64,000 bases of DNA. Origin: Styela clava. Taxonomy: Eukaryota; Chordata; Ascidiacea; Stolidobranchia; Styelidae. Positions within the stretch are counted from its first letter, which is position 1, and each line of letters starts with the position of its first letter. The stretch lies in assembly GCF_964204865.1 (NCBI RefSeq), contig NC_135260.1, forward strand, positions 7,564,001 through 7,628,000, given 5' to 3'. Below the pieces are notes generated by a model. The model was not told the origin of the DNA. It saw nothing but the letters and a program-made list of their open reading frames with translations, and did not search any database. The translations under genes and the position numbers were made by a program. Shown in pieces: positions 11,453 to 24,503 of the stretch.

Positions 11453-14419
11453 ATGACGACTAGACGATTTTTCGATTCAATTGAAGCTTTGAGACGCTTA
11501 GACGAAATAGAGGATGACGATGAAGTCATTGGTGAAATGGAAAGTTCAGGCGACGAAGTCGATGTATTAGAGGCACAATCTGAGAGCGAATATGAGGAGA
11601 GCTCAGATTCAGACGTACCCGGCCCTTCGAATGCGCCAGCCCGCAATGTTCGTGGTTCGCAGAGAAGCCGTCGAAGAAGAGCAGTGGCAGGTCGACAGCG
11701 AGGAAGAACGAGAACCACAACCCCATCAGGTCCACAACTAAACTGGCAGAAGGTGGTAAATCCCCGTGTGATGCGTCCATTTTCCGAGAGAATAGGGGTA
11801 CAAAAACGATTTCCCCCCCCCCACACTACAAGTTTGGATGTCTTTTCACAATTTATTACCGCAAATGTTATCGCACTAATTGTCGAGATGACAAATCTCA
11901 ATGCCGAGCGGAAGATTGCAGCTTCTGGAGGCAGCCAGACGTGGAAACCGACGACCGCGGAAGAAGTGAAAGCATTCCTTGGCCTAATTATTATCATGGG
12001 CCTAATAAGAATGCCACAATTGACCATGTACTGGCAGAAGAAGAACTGGATTTTCGACTGGCCCACACCAAACAAAATAATACCAAGAGATCGCTTCAAA
12101 CTTTTATGGAAATACCTTCACTTCTGTGATGAATCCAAATCCCCATCGCCGCAGGACCCACTAAGACAGGGGTCGGGAACCTTTTTGGTCAAGAGAGCCA
12201 TAAAATATACATATTTTCAATTGCATTTCCGTGCGAGCCATATAACATTTCTTCACTTAATCAGGCCTGAAATGTTTACTCAAAAGTCAACACATACAAT
12301 GTCAATATACATTTAATGTGATTTCTGATGCTGCATGTAGTCGCTGCGGGCCTTGAACGGTTGCTCACTTGCAGCCCAAGTTGAAATCTACGGTATGTTT
12401 ACTGTTATTTACAAATACTATGACCGTTTTTTTTCTCGTCATATTTTATCCCCCTTATTGCAAGTTTTATACACGTATAATAGGATACCGTACCGGTATT
12501 GTTTGCAATATATTATTCGCTGTAACTTAATCAGAGTGGTAATTTTCACTCTTTTCATTTGTATATAAGTTTTCAAAATTGTACTTGTTAGAAATATTTT
12601 GTGCAATTTGCATTCTCTCTAAGTTTTCCTTTATTTTTTCTTGTTGTCCTCTCATTTTCTCTCTTCAGTGCATTCTCTCGTGATAGTTATACATTTATTT
12701 TGTTAAATAATCTGCACAGTAGCCTCAATTATGTATACTGCCGCAACTACTGGTATTCAGTAGTTGTGTCTTATTTAGTTACTTTTTTATACTAACCTGC
12801 ATCAGCTAGGTGTCGCTGCTTGAAGACCTTTATAGGTCCCTCGCGACTCCAGTCACACAATTAACATGATCAGTATATTTCATTTATTGTAACAGTTTTC
12901 TATATGCTTGTTTTTTGTGTTGACAAATAAAAGATTGATTGATTGATACGGTACTCATCACCCTTTTTCGTTTAGGCATCTCCGTAGTGTTTTTAAAACT
13001 CTATCGCTTTGTGATGTCACAATATATGTTTCCAGAATCCCCTTGTTTGTCACAATGCCTGTCTGTCATAATCTTTCGTAACATAGACATCTGCTGGGCG
13101 CGCGTTCTCAAACGTATTGGGAATTTCCTGCCAAAATTGGCTATAAAAGTGTTTGAAATCTCGTAACAATAGTAAGCTTAGTCTTAGAATATTAGATTTT
13201 TCTGGGAGCCATATGCCGTCACCAAAAGAGCCATATATGGCTCGCGAGCCATGGGTTCCCGACCCCTGCACTAAGAGATAGACTCTATAAGATTCGACCA
13301 CTTCTTGAACTTGTGGAACCCACGTTCCTTTCAGTTTATACCCCAGACAAATATATAGCAATTGATGAATCAATGATACCATTCAAAGGTAGAATAAGCT
13401 TTCGGCAATTTATACCCTCAAAACGTGTTAGATTTGGAATAAAAGTCTGGGTTTTGGCAGAATCGAAAACAGGGTATGTTTCCAAATTCCAAATTTATAC
13501 TGGCAAGGATCCACGAGTTCAAGAAGTGGGATTAGCATCTAGGGTGGTATACGATCTAATTGATCCGTTCCTAGATAAGGGTTACCACCTATACGTAGAT
13601 AACTTTTATACGTCAACAGAACTTTTTAGAAAGTTATACGAAAACAATGTTTATGCATGTGGTACAATGCGCTTGGGAAGAAAAAACTTTCCAAGCGAAG
13701 TTGTACTTACAAAAAGAACTCATAGAAGAGGTGACAGTGAATGGACAATGGCCCACGAGCTTCTCTGTCAATCGTGGCTTGACAACAGGCCGGTATATTT
13801 TTTATCAACAATTCACAAGCCTGATTACGAGCCAGATGTTCCAATGGAACTCAGAACTGTGAAAAGAAGGGGTGGGCGTGGCATGCCATCGCAAGACATG
13901 CCATGTCCACCTCTTCTACATGATTATAATAATTATATGGGCGGGGTGGATTTCAATGACGCTATGCGAAAGTACTATAACATTGGAAGACGTTCCAAAA
14001 CATGGTACAGACGTATTTTTTTTTACCTAATCGAAGTAGCGTTACATAACAGTATCGTGGTGGCGAAGGCTATTTTGCCTGAAAATGAAAGGAAAAAATT
14101 CGTGCCATTAGAATGGCGAAAAGATTTGGTCACGAAATTGTTGGGTGATTTCAGGACCGTTCGCGTGCCACCACGTCGCTCTAGTGAACAACGTGAACTA
14201 AGACTTCAAAATGTAGGGCTTTATTTGCCGTCATTTCAAAATGCCTTGCGAATCTGCAAGGTTTGCTCTGTGAAAGAATCCCATAAGCAGAGAAGGGGTG
14301 GCCCTAAATATGTTACGAGATCGCGCGTAATTTGTCGAGAATGTGGCGTACATCTTTGTGTAGCTCGCGGAAAAGATTGCTTTACGCAATGGCACACAAA
14401 GAAAGAATTTTGGCGATAA
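11453..14419 (+). pseudogene. piggyBac-type transposase, interrupted by a hAT element (copy 1)
   Basis: Coding parts are 11453-12166 (238 codons) and 13277-14419 (380 codons plus TAA). They are in the same frame once the 1102-base hAT insert and one 8-base target-site copy are disregarded, so the ORF was a 618-residue piggyBac transposase before the insertion. Seen: acidic Ser/Asp-rich N-terminus, Arg-rich stretch around residues 70-90, catalytic-type aspartates in AIDESMIPFKGR, LYVDNFYTS and MGGVDFNDAMRKYY, and a C-terminal cysteine-rich domain (CKVC ... CREC ... CFTQWH). Established for the family: DDD chemistry and TTAA targeting. I could not identify this element's own terminal repeats or TTAA sites. 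Apart from the hAT insert I see no stop or frameshift, so it was interrupted while young. Alternative: a spliced intron; less likely because both ends are hAT termini with a target duplication. Confidence 0.9.
12167..13268. mobile_element. Non-autonomous hAT element inside piggyBac (copy 1, 1102 bp)
   Basis: Terminal inverted repeats are CAGGGGTCGGGAACC at the left and its exact reverse complement at the right. It is flanked by the perfect 8-base target duplication CACTAAGA (12159-12166 and 13269-13276), diagnostic of hAT. Subterminal GAGCCAT motifs lie near both ends. No ORF resembling a hAT transposase, so mobilisation in trans is inferred. A second copy, duplicated with the block, is at 22251-23352. 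Confidence 0.93.
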
Positions 14420-15690
14420 TCACGCCCTTTCTCTTCCATGTGATACCTTCACAGAGCAAACCTTTATAATTTTATGTAAAGTATTTGTTTTTCAGTTATC
14501 GTATTTGTAACCTTTATAATTTCATGTACAGTTTTTGTTATTTTGTTTGTCCGTTATAGTATTTGTAAATAAAATATATGTTATGCCAGCAAAATAGCAA
14601 TGTTTTTATACACGAAATATAAGGGAGTGATATTATCACAGACGATAAGGCAGCGTTAGGTCTAATCGATCGCTCAGACTCAACTGAGCCGAATGACAAT
14701 TTCGTTCACGACAGGCGTATTACTCGCTCAAAACACACCAGTCTTGTGTTGACAGAATCGTAGTAACAAAGCGCAGCGAACTGTAAAGACATAAACAAGT
14801 AAGATGCGAGAACACGCTGTTCACAGTTGACTGAATACCAGGCATGTAAATTTTTCTCTTCAATTTCCCGCGTTTGAAGCGACGTCATCGGAATGGCTTT
14901 TCGTTTACGGTCCTCCAGTGACATCTAGCGTAAAGATCTTGAAAAGACCTTTGCAATGATATATAATAATCGATATATTTAATAAATTTTGGGGTCTTTA
15001 GACTTAAATAAAAATGGGTATACAAATTGGGCAAGATTGATCGTCTGAATCAGGTTAAATGTAAAATTTGAACCTTTTACCAAAAGCTCAGCTTGACGCA
15101 ACGGATAGTGCAGAAATTGCGCTTCATTTAATCGCTGTACTAGGTAAAAGTCGTATGTAAGCACTGTGATTCATCCTTTATAAACAGTGAGAAACCTATT
15201 GTGCTATTTATTATAGACCAATGAATGATATGGATAATTTATTCAACAGTTCTTTACTTTAAAATAAGATATATCAAATCATATTACATATAAATGAACT
15301 CTATAAATCATATTTTTTACAATGAACACAGTGAAGTTTTATAATGGTAAGCCACAATTTTATAAGTCAATTGCTTTTTGATCAGAATCGGCATCGATAA
15401 TATTTCGACAAAAGACAATATTCACGAGCAAACATGATTAGTTTGGTCGGTACTTCTGAAGTATGCGCACCAATATGTCGCATAACCTTAACCTGGTACA
15501 GAACCTGAGTTCAGGTTGTGCGCCATCATGGTGCGCATACTTCAGGAGGTCCGTTTAGTCAATATGACATCTATAGAAAGGATAAACGTTTTTGAAATAT
15601 CCCGTGCAATTCTGAAACTAATTTCATTCTTGATGTTATAATTCACACGCGGGTGCTCATCTATAACTTAAACATCATAACGCAATCATA
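14420..15690. other. Intergenic between piggyBac and B3GALT 3' fragment
   Basis: AT-rich, with AATAAA-like signals at about 14567-14572 downstream of piggyBac and a foldback MITE at 15449-15552. No gene seen. Holds the only inter-copy difference I noticed (14867). Confidence 0.45.
15449..15552. repeat. Foldback MITE, short form (copy c)
   Basis: Starts GGTACTTCTGAAGTATGCGC and ends in a near reverse complement, with CAGGTTGTGCGCCATCATGG on the right arm. About 104 bases, a shortened relative of the 230-245-base forms. Duplicated at 25533-25636. Confidence 0.7.
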
Positions 15691-16518
15691 TCAAGTAAAG
15701 CATCTCGCCCAAAATTTGACATAAGGTTCATTTTGTCTTTGTATCCCATCTATGGACATTTTGTTAATCCTACTAGCTTCCATGTCATTCCACATTTTTC
15801 GTACCATTGTGTGATTTCCCCTGGTGTGACAAAATATCATATATGCCCTAGATATATAATTCAATGGAATCGATAACTTTGTTCGTAATATACCGGTAAC
15901 GTAGACGTCATCGAGGTAGATCTGTAAAAAAAAGGATAGTATTATGATTTATTTGCGTTTCCAACTAAATTGTAGAATGGTTAATTCTAACTTGACGTCA
16001 GACAATGACAAAATGTTTTGATGGGGAAACGGATGTCTAGAAAAGTTTGCTCTTTATTTACTCTTGAAATTTTGCGTACTTCCATTAAAATTAAGAAATC
16101 CAATACTATAAAGTGTTTACAAACAACCTGCTAACAATGACCGTTATCGCAAGTGATAACATGTGTTTCACATATAAGAGTTCAATATATTGTTCTTGTG
16201 TTTTGAGTATATTTATCGCTTTTATTGATATTTTGTTAGGACTTAAAAATCGTTCATTTTCAAACTATGTCTATCAATTTTCTGACGCTAAACTGTTGAC
16301 TCTACATTGACATGTCATCGTACTTACCTGCTTCGTTTTCAGTGAAACGTCGAACAAACGCCGAACGACGTCCATTGATGCGATCCAACATCCACCGAAA
16401 CAAAACGAAGGCCAGTAATCTTCTTCGTATAAAGATCTTGCAATAACATACTTTCCTTCTCTGGGTACATTTTTGAAGAAATGGATTTTGCAGATTATTA
16501 AATCTTTCTTCGGAAGCC
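15691..16518 (-). pseudogene. Headless 3' fragment of B3GALT-like gene (two last exons only)
   Basis: Contains exact duplicates of exon 6 (16518-16328) and exon 7 (15921-15691) of the complete gene at 25775-29843. The duplication endpoint at 16828 excludes exons 1-5 and the start codon. What is left encodes the C-terminal part of a beta-1,3-glycosyltransferase domain without its DDD site, so it cannot make an active enzyme. It would be expressed only if an upstream promoter and acceptor were captured; I see none. Confidence 0.88.
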
Positions 16519-17150
16519 CTATGAAAAAGAACAAACAGGATAATTTCAATTTAAGAAACCATGATAGTAAAATTATGGTCAATTATTCAAATAGAACCCA
16601 TTTCAAAATCGTGAATCAAAAAGGGTCCCGTTTTAATGCTGGCATGAGTAATAGGTGAAAACAACGGAACGGGCCAGAACCCGTCCGTTGTGCTACGTTA
16701 GTATATTCCCATATAATTATTTGTATATATCAGTAAATATCAATTGTTGATAAAATGAAAAAAGATAAGATATAAAAGTATCAGACCAATCGACCGAGTA
16801 ATTTTAACAATATCAAGTTTAGCTAAAGATAAGCACAATATAAGTCGGAGTCTCGATCGATCAACGACGGACCAGTCGAATGCGACCTCTACAAGTACCT
16901 ATGCACTTGGAGGGGCTTATCTTAAACTTGCGTTGAAAGTAGTGCGTGGGTCAATTACCATGTAAGTCGTAAGTCGTCAAAAATGTATAGCATTGGTCTA
17001 CAAAATCGGTATCGACACCTTGAGTAGAAAGAGGAGGCGATTCAATTATATGTTAGTTGAATAACAAGATTAATAAGGCGAATAGCAATAACATGAATAC
17101 GTGGTGTGTTTCATGCGTTGAAGAACTCTAAACATGAGATCAAGATTTTG

Positions 17151-18955
17151 TTATTTCTTCCTTTTAAAGGTTCTTTTTGACGACTCCTTCCCAACCGTCA
17201 TTATCTGCAAAGAATAATAATTGATTTCATCGGTCGACATTATCGGTAACGCCACAGTCTAATAACAATGGGCGGAATTGCTCTTGTTAGATACAATAGT
17301 AAGACGAAATAACAAAACCAGTATTTTTGATAGTTCCCTTTTTTATTTGCAATGTGCATTTCGTTATTGAGTAGCATGCCTCGTCTCAATCGTATAATCT
17401 GAAGGAATTACAACCCGGTGGCTTTTGACGCATTTATTACCTCCTTGTGGAGGAAGTTTGCGAAGTATTTTTCTAATCATCTTACCTCAATTAGTTTATC
17501 GTCTTCATTGTATCGTTCTATAGTCATTTTCCTTTTATCTTTGTTGAAAAAAAAAGTTCCAACCATCCGTCCATTTTCAAGTTTCCATGAACCCTTCAAA
17601 TATTATAACGACACCAGTAAATGTTATGAAACATTTGAAATTCCGGTGTGGTAAAATGCACCAAATCGCTTTAAAATTCTCCAAGCTACGATTTTTTTTC
17701 ATTCAAATAATGTTTGCAATGAAAGCAAGTTAAGGGGTACTAGGTTATTGAACTGCAAATCATTTTCCACGTTTACTTTCTATTAGGATCCGTGTATGTT
17801 AGTCGTTGGGATCCGTATTATCAGTTAACATTAACACAAGATAAATTGAACGAAATAGTATTATAAATATAATTAGCATACCGTGAAAAGAGCTCATGCT
17901 ATTCTTACAGAATGCTATGTTACAAATTTCTTACCGACATTTTCCCTCCAGTGGGCGCATCATCTTCAAACTCCACACCAAATTTCATCTGCCTCGTCTT
18001 TCGCACTGGACCTGTGACTGTTTTCAGTTCGTATTCATCGTCAGTCTTTTTCCTTATTTCAGCGTATGTTGTCAGACGCACTGCAATAGCTCGTTCAATC
18101 GCATTCACGCCTGAGAAACACGAGACAAGTAATTACATAGTTATACGGAAAGCACACTTACAATATAATAAGGAGGCTTAGGGTTGCTATTGAAGCACTT
18201 CAATATTCTGTTTCATAACGGTACCATACTAAGAGTAACAGGGGACAAAGGACGAGACATATATTATTCCACCGAACTATATACCAAAAATTAAAGTTCC
18301 ACGCATAATTTAAAAATTATTTTACACCAATTCCTACCAACAACAAAATTTACATTTGCACTGAACCAATATTTTCGTCATTCGTTACTCTTAAAATCGA
18401 TGATACTTAACATTTCAATTATTTCAAATGGTTTTCTTTGCAGTTCATGGCTGGAACCGGTGAACAATAAACACAATACAATAAATCACGACCTAACTAT
18501 CGGATTTAATGGGTTCAGCAAATCAATCTAGCGCGCTGTTACCGGCACCGGCGGTTTTCGAAGTTACGCAATTACGTGCTCATTCATGCATGTTAAGACG
18601 TCTGGTACCGTATACTTGTACATAACTAGTCTGTACTTGCTGAAAATACTATTAGATTAAGCGGACTGTGTGTATAGTGTAAATTTCCGATTCAGTATAC
18701 CATGCGATTGTTCGTAGAGCAAAGATTACTTTCACAGTGTTTGGTTATAGCGTAATTCATATAACACGCAGGAGTAGCCAGCGACGTTAAGAGAAATTCC
18801 ATTTCACGCGGTATAATAACTAATTTCAATCGCCACACCCCACGACATTATATAGAATATTATTCATTGGTCTACAAAGTCTTACCCAACTCCTTTAGCA
18901 TTCCATCAAAATTCTCATTTTCTTCCAACACCCACTCTCCTACTATAGCTTCCAT
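17151..18955 (-). CDS. Fatty-acid-binding protein family member B, copy 2 (complete, 4 exons, 135 aa)
   Basis: Exons 18955-18886, 18110-17935, 17593-17486 and 17204-17151 on the minus strand correspond base for base to those of copy 1 (offset 10,084). Same 135-residue product with VGEWVLEENENFD, GPVRKTRQMKFG, GSWKLENGRMVG and MTVGKESSKRTFKRKK. More than 1 kb of upstream sequence is duplicated too, so the promoter is probably included and both copies could be expressed. If the duplication is an assembly artefact, this gene does not exist separately. Confidence 0.88.
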
Positions 18956-21536
18956 TTTAAATTACTGCTGGAAAAACGCAGTGCGATGTTCTATATTATG
19001 CTTGTTGCAATTACTGATAGCACAAAAAGCCTGAAATAGTGTTCGCAACTTACTCTATAGTTAAACAGCGGTCCAAATCTAAGTACAAGCTAATCAAGAA
19101 TGACGGAAAACCGTGATCCGCTTAGCGATATCTCGGTGAAATTAGTAAATGATTGAACGTCTGATGTCAGTATAGTCATACTTCAGTAATAACTAAGTTA
19201 AACAAAGGCGGAGAAACCTTCGTTATGCGTTTGTCGTGTTGCGATAGTAGGCCTAAAATAGCTGGATTGCGCCATAAGAAAGCATATCTTCCTTCGTAAA
19301 ACGTAGAAATACAGGCGCTGTTTGCGCCTCACTACACATCAAAACTACGCACCTAGTTTCCATGCCAGCACACGTAATTGATGCAAAGTTTGTTCGCTAA
19401 TGAACAGAAGATAAAATAGCGATATCAAACCAAAACAGTATCCAGAATATTATGGACCTAAATTTTCTTTAGATATTTTAATTTAATGAAGTCTATATCG
19501 TTTGCTGCTTCGCGTGAAGTTACCATCAAACATTGATCACAAGTAGTAATTACTTTAGTATATTTTACCGACTGCCTACGGGGAAAAGTCAAATAATTCT
19601 ACAAATAGCGTTGATTAGAATACTCTATGCCAGTGGTCGAGTATTCTTTGCCGGACCTTGTGCGTTTCTGGTTTAGATAATGTAGCGTAATATTTTCGTA
19701 ACGTAACGTAAGACACACGTTATACCGGACGTCATATGAAAATGAAACTTGATCACCTGATTTTTAACATCCTGCAGTTAAATATTGTGATAGATTAGCA
19801 AGTTAAATAAAAACGTGAGGTCAGGAATTAGGTTCGATAAGCTACAAAGTAGAGCGAATCTATAGTAGCAGCTAAGTTTGTCACTGAAACTTGACGCTCG
19901 ACAGTTTGAATATTGCAAATTATAATGAGTAGAAATTAAAATCTATTTTGAAACGGTTTAACACCATCTGCAGAATCTGACATCGGAACGATGGGCTTAT
20001 AACTGTAAAAAATAAAATGCTTTTAAGCGTCAATACCGCGACTGCAGAACAGACTACATTGTTCCATAATTCCAGGGTGGATGATTTTGCTGGCGACTGG
20101 TCGGTTCGCAACAATTTTCTGTTTTGAAATCAGTCCGCGGCACAGAGAAGGGTTGCGACCACTGCTTTGTGCAAAAGAATTCCACTTCACAAGGAAATTA
20201 AATCAAAGTTTTGCCATGAGAAACAATGTTGAATAATTTAATTCGTTCTTACGCATTACAAATTACCCAAATTATTAACAAAACGTCTACCTAAATAAAA
20301 GTAATTAATTGAATGTGTACGTAATAAGGATCAAACATTTTAAAACTGAAAATTTAAAAAAAATTGTATCAGTCACTGTACGTTTGAGCAAATTTCTTTT
20401 GTCTCTATTGGATTCGTTTTTGTGTGTGCGATGACGTCATCAAAAATTGCGCACCTTGTGGCGGTTCCGTTTCTACCCGAGTACCGCAGCATTTTTAATT
20501 AACTAGATTTTTTGGTCGACTACCAAGTTGATCGAATATCTTGTCGTTCGACTACTGAGGTCACACTGTATATTCTCTATCACTGAATTGTGAGTAGAGC
20601 AAAATAAAGACTATAGGCTCAAAATACTTTTGGAGCTCTGAGGCAATATATTTCAACACACATTATCCAAATCTTTAAATGTTATCTTCAAGTGTGTTTG
20701 TATATATATATATTTCTCCCACAATAATGATGTTATTTGAAGTTTTCCTAATGCTAGCATGGCAAACCTTATAGGGGCTAACTGGCTCATTAGCGCAAAT
20801 TTGAATATAAAATCACGTGACCTAGGTTTAGAATGTCGGTTGGGGTTTTATTTTGAAGTTTCTTCGATTACCTACCTGACAATACCAGATCAAGCTTGAT
20901 ACGACAATTGAAAGCCAAAAAATAACGGCTTTATGTGAACACGATGACGCACAACCTTACAATTTTCACAGGTTGTGTGACATCTTTTAGCACATTCTTC
21001 AGGAGTACCAAAATAACAAAAAAAATGTTCTCGCGTGATTCATGCTTATGTTATTGTTACATAAAATACAAAACTAATTTCTACGACTTCAAAAATAATG
21101 GACTTCGCGCCATACAACGACCTACTTTTGACATCTGGACGTGATAAAACGACGACACATGCTTTGCATGGACCGCATTACATCGTCTCAGCATGACGCT
21201 CTACCGATTGACATATATACGGCAAAAGGCACTATCTAGCGCGACTGACGGAAATGTGGCTCTATGCCGTGAATGCCCTTACATGATTCATGTTCGTTCT
21301 ATTGTTGCATGAACATGGAAACTAATTCTCTATGACCTCAAAATAAACAATGGCCTACATATGACATCAGAAAGTGATGAAGCGAAGACATTACACTCAG
21401 CAAGACACTATTGATTGACGACACATTTAGCTTTAGTAAAACAGCGGGTGCTCATCTCGTAAAAAGCAGAGCATTGTTTACGAGTCAAGATAAAATGATG
21501 AGAAACTTATAACAAAGTATTACATTACTTGCAACG
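18956..21536. other. Intergenic in duplicated unit 2
   Basis: Duplicate of 8872-11452. Same content: FABP-B upstream region and a SINE-like repeat near 20374-20584; no gene. Confidence 0.45.
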
Positions 21537-24503
21537 ATGACGACTAGACGATTTTTCGATTCAATTGAAGCTTTGAGACGCTTAGACGAAATAGAGGATG
21601 ACGATGAAGTCATTGGTGAAATGGAAAGTTCAGGCGACGAAGTCGATGTATTAGAGGCACAATCTGAGAGCGAATATGAGGAGAGCTCAGATTCAGACGT
21701 ACCCGGCCCTTCGAATGCGCCAGCCCGCAATGTTCGTGGTTCGCAGAGAAGCCGTCGAAGAAGAGCAGTGGCAGGTCGACAGCGAGGAAGAACGAGAACC
21801 ACAACCCCATCAGGTCCACAACTAAACTGGCAGAAGGTGGTAAATCCCCGTGTGATGCGTCCATTTTCCGAGAGAATAGGGGTACAAAAACGATTTCCCC
21901 CCCCCCACACTACAAGTTTGGATGTCTTTTCACAATTTATTACCGCAAATGTTATCGCACTAATTGTCGAGATGACAAATCTCAATGCCGAGCGGAAGAT
22001 TGCAGCTTCTGGAGGCAGCCAGACGTGGAAACCGACGACCGCGGAAGAAGTGAAAGCATTCCTTGGCCTAATTATTATCATGGGCCTAATAAGAATGCCA
22101 CAATTGACCATGTACTGGCAGAAGAAGAACTGGATTTTCGACTGGCCCACACCAAACAAAATAATACCAAGAGATCGCTTCAAACTTTTATGGAAATACC
22201 TTCACTTCTGTGATGAATCCAAATCCCCATCGCCGCAGGACCCACTAAGACAGGGGTCGGGAACCTTTTTGGTCAAGAGAGCCATAAAATATACATATTT
22301 TCAATTGCATTTCCGTGCGAGCCATATAACATTTCTTCACTTAATCAGGCCTGAAATGTTTACTCAAAAGTCAACACATACAATGTCAATATACATTTAA
22401 TGTGATTTCTGATGCTGCATGTAGTCGCTGCGGGCCTTGAACGGTTGCTCACTTGCAGCCCAAGTTGAAATCTACGGTATGTTTACTGTTATTTACAAAT
22501 ACTATGACCGTTTTTTTTCTCGTCATATTTTATCCCCCTTATTGCAAGTTTTATACACGTATAATAGGATACCGTACCGGTATTGTTTGCAATATATTAT
22601 TCGCTGTAACTTAATCAGAGTGGTAATTTTCACTCTTTTCATTTGTATATAAGTTTTCAAAATTGTACTTGTTAGAAATATTTTGTGCAATTTGCATTCT
22701 CTCTAAGTTTTCCTTTATTTTTTCTTGTTGTCCTCTCATTTTCTCTCTTCAGTGCATTCTCTCGTGATAGTTATACATTTATTTTGTTAAATAATCTGCA
22801 CAGTAGCCTCAATTATGTATACTGCCGCAACTACTGGTATTCAGTAGTTGTGTCTTATTTAGTTACTTTTTTATACTAACCTGCATCAGCTAGGTGTCGC
22901 TGCTTGAAGACCTTTATAGGTCCCTCGCGACTCCAGTCACACAATTAACATGATCAGTATATTTCATTTATTGTAACAGTTTTCTATATGCTTGTTTTTT
23001 GTGTTGACAAATAAAAGATTGATTGATTGATACGGTACTCATCACCCTTTTTCGTTTAGGCATCTCCGTAGTGTTTTTAAAACTCTATCGCTTTGTGATG
23101 TCACAATATATGTTTCCAGAATCCCCTTGTTTGTCACAATGCCTGTCTGTCATAATCTTTCGTAACATAGACATCTGCTGGGCGCGCGTTCTCAAACGTA
23201 TTGGGAATTTCCTGCCAAAATTGGCTATAAAAGTGTTTGAAATCTCGTAACAATAGTAAGCTTAGTCTTAGAATATTAGATTTTTCTGGGAGCCATATGC
23301 CGTCACCAAAAGAGCCATATATGGCTCGCGAGCCATGGGTTCCCGACCCCTGCACTAAGAGATAGACTCTATAAGATTCGACCACTTCTTGAACTTGTGG
23401 AACCCACGTTCCTTTCAGTTTATACCCCAGACAAATATATAGCAATTGATGAATCAATGATACCATTCAAAGGTAGAATAAGCTTTCGGCAATTTATACC
23501 CTCAAAACGTGTTAGATTTGGAATAAAAGTCTGGGTTTTGGCAGAATCGAAAACAGGGTATGTTTCCAAATTCCAAATTTATACTGGCAAGGATCCACGA
23601 GTTCAAGAAGTGGGATTAGCATCTAGGGTGGTATACGATCTAATTGATCCGTTCCTAGATAAGGGTTACCACCTATACGTAGATAACTTTTATACGTCAA
23701 CAGAACTTTTTAGAAAGTTATACGAAAACAATGTTTATGCATGTGGTACAATGCGCTTGGGAAGAAAAAACTTTCCAAGCGAAGTTGTACTTACAAAAAG
23801 AACTCATAGAAGAGGTGACAGTGAATGGACAATGGCCCACGAGCTTCTCTGTCAATCGTGGCTTGACAACAGGCCGGTATATTTTTTATCAACAATTCAC
23901 AAGCCTGATTACGAGCCAGATGTTCCAATGGAACTCAGAACTGTGAAAAGAAGGGGTGGGCGTGGCATGCCATCGCAAGACATGCCATGTCCACCTCTTC
24001 TACATGATTATAATAATTATATGGGCGGGGTGGATTTCAATGACGCTATGCGAAAGTACTATAACATTGGAAGACGTTCCAAAACATGGTACAGACGTAT
24101 TTTTTTTTACCTAATCGAAGTAGCGTTACATAACAGTATCGTGGTGGCGAAGGCTATTTTGCCTGAAAATGAAAGGAAAAAATTCGTGCCATTAGAATGG
24201 CGAAAAGATTTGGTCACGAAATTGTTGGGTGATTTCAGGACCGTTCGCGTGCCACCACGTCGCTCTAGTGAACAACGTGAACTAAGACTTCAAAATGTAG
24301 GGCTTTATTTGCCGTCATTTCAAAATGCCTTGCGAATCTGCAAGGTTTGCTCTGTGAAAGAATCCCATAAGCAGAGAAGGGGTGGCCCTAAATATGTTAC
24401 GAGATCGCGCGTAATTTGTCGAGAATGTGGCGTACATCTTTGTGTAGCTCGCGGAAAAGATTGCTTTACGCAATGGCACACAAAGAAAGAATTTTGGCGA
24501 TAA
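21537..24503 (+). pseudogene. piggyBac-type transposase, interrupted by a hAT element (copy 2)
   Basis: Coding parts 21537-22250 and 23361-24503. Translations match copy 1 in full, including the three catalytic-type aspartate motifs and the C-terminal cysteine-rich domain. Interrupted at the same base by the same hAT element, so the copy arose by duplication of the whole block, not by a second transposition. Confidence 0.9.
22251..23352. mobile_element. Non-autonomous hAT element inside piggyBac (copy 2)
   Basis: Same CAGGGGTCGGGAACC inverted ends and the same CACTAAGA duplications (22243-22250 and 23353-23360) as copy 1. Confidence 0.93.

Larger units (their letters stand above)
6749..16828. 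repeat. Tandem segmental duplication, unit 1 (10,080 bp)
   Basis: Bases 6749-16828 recur at 16833-26912 with a constant offset of 10,084. I compared the two line by line and noticed one difference, C at 14867 versus T at 24951; other single differences could have been missed. Four bases (ATAA, 16829-16832) separate the units and occur at neither outer flank. The unit contains one FABP gene, a hAT-split piggyBac, a foldback MITE and the two 3' exons of a B3GALT-like gene. Confidence 0.95.

Noticed and set aside
11401-12099. 232-codon minus-strand open frame over piggyBac
   Set aside because: It is the antisense shadow of the transposase; the plus strand has the family motifs.
12349-12795. Open frames in the hAT insert
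   Set aside because: AT-rich, low complexity, no hAT transposase motifs; the element is non-autonomous.
12167-13268. The insert as a genuine intron of the piggyBac gene
   Set aside because: Ends are perfect hAT terminal repeats with an 8-base target duplication and not GT-AG at the coding borders.
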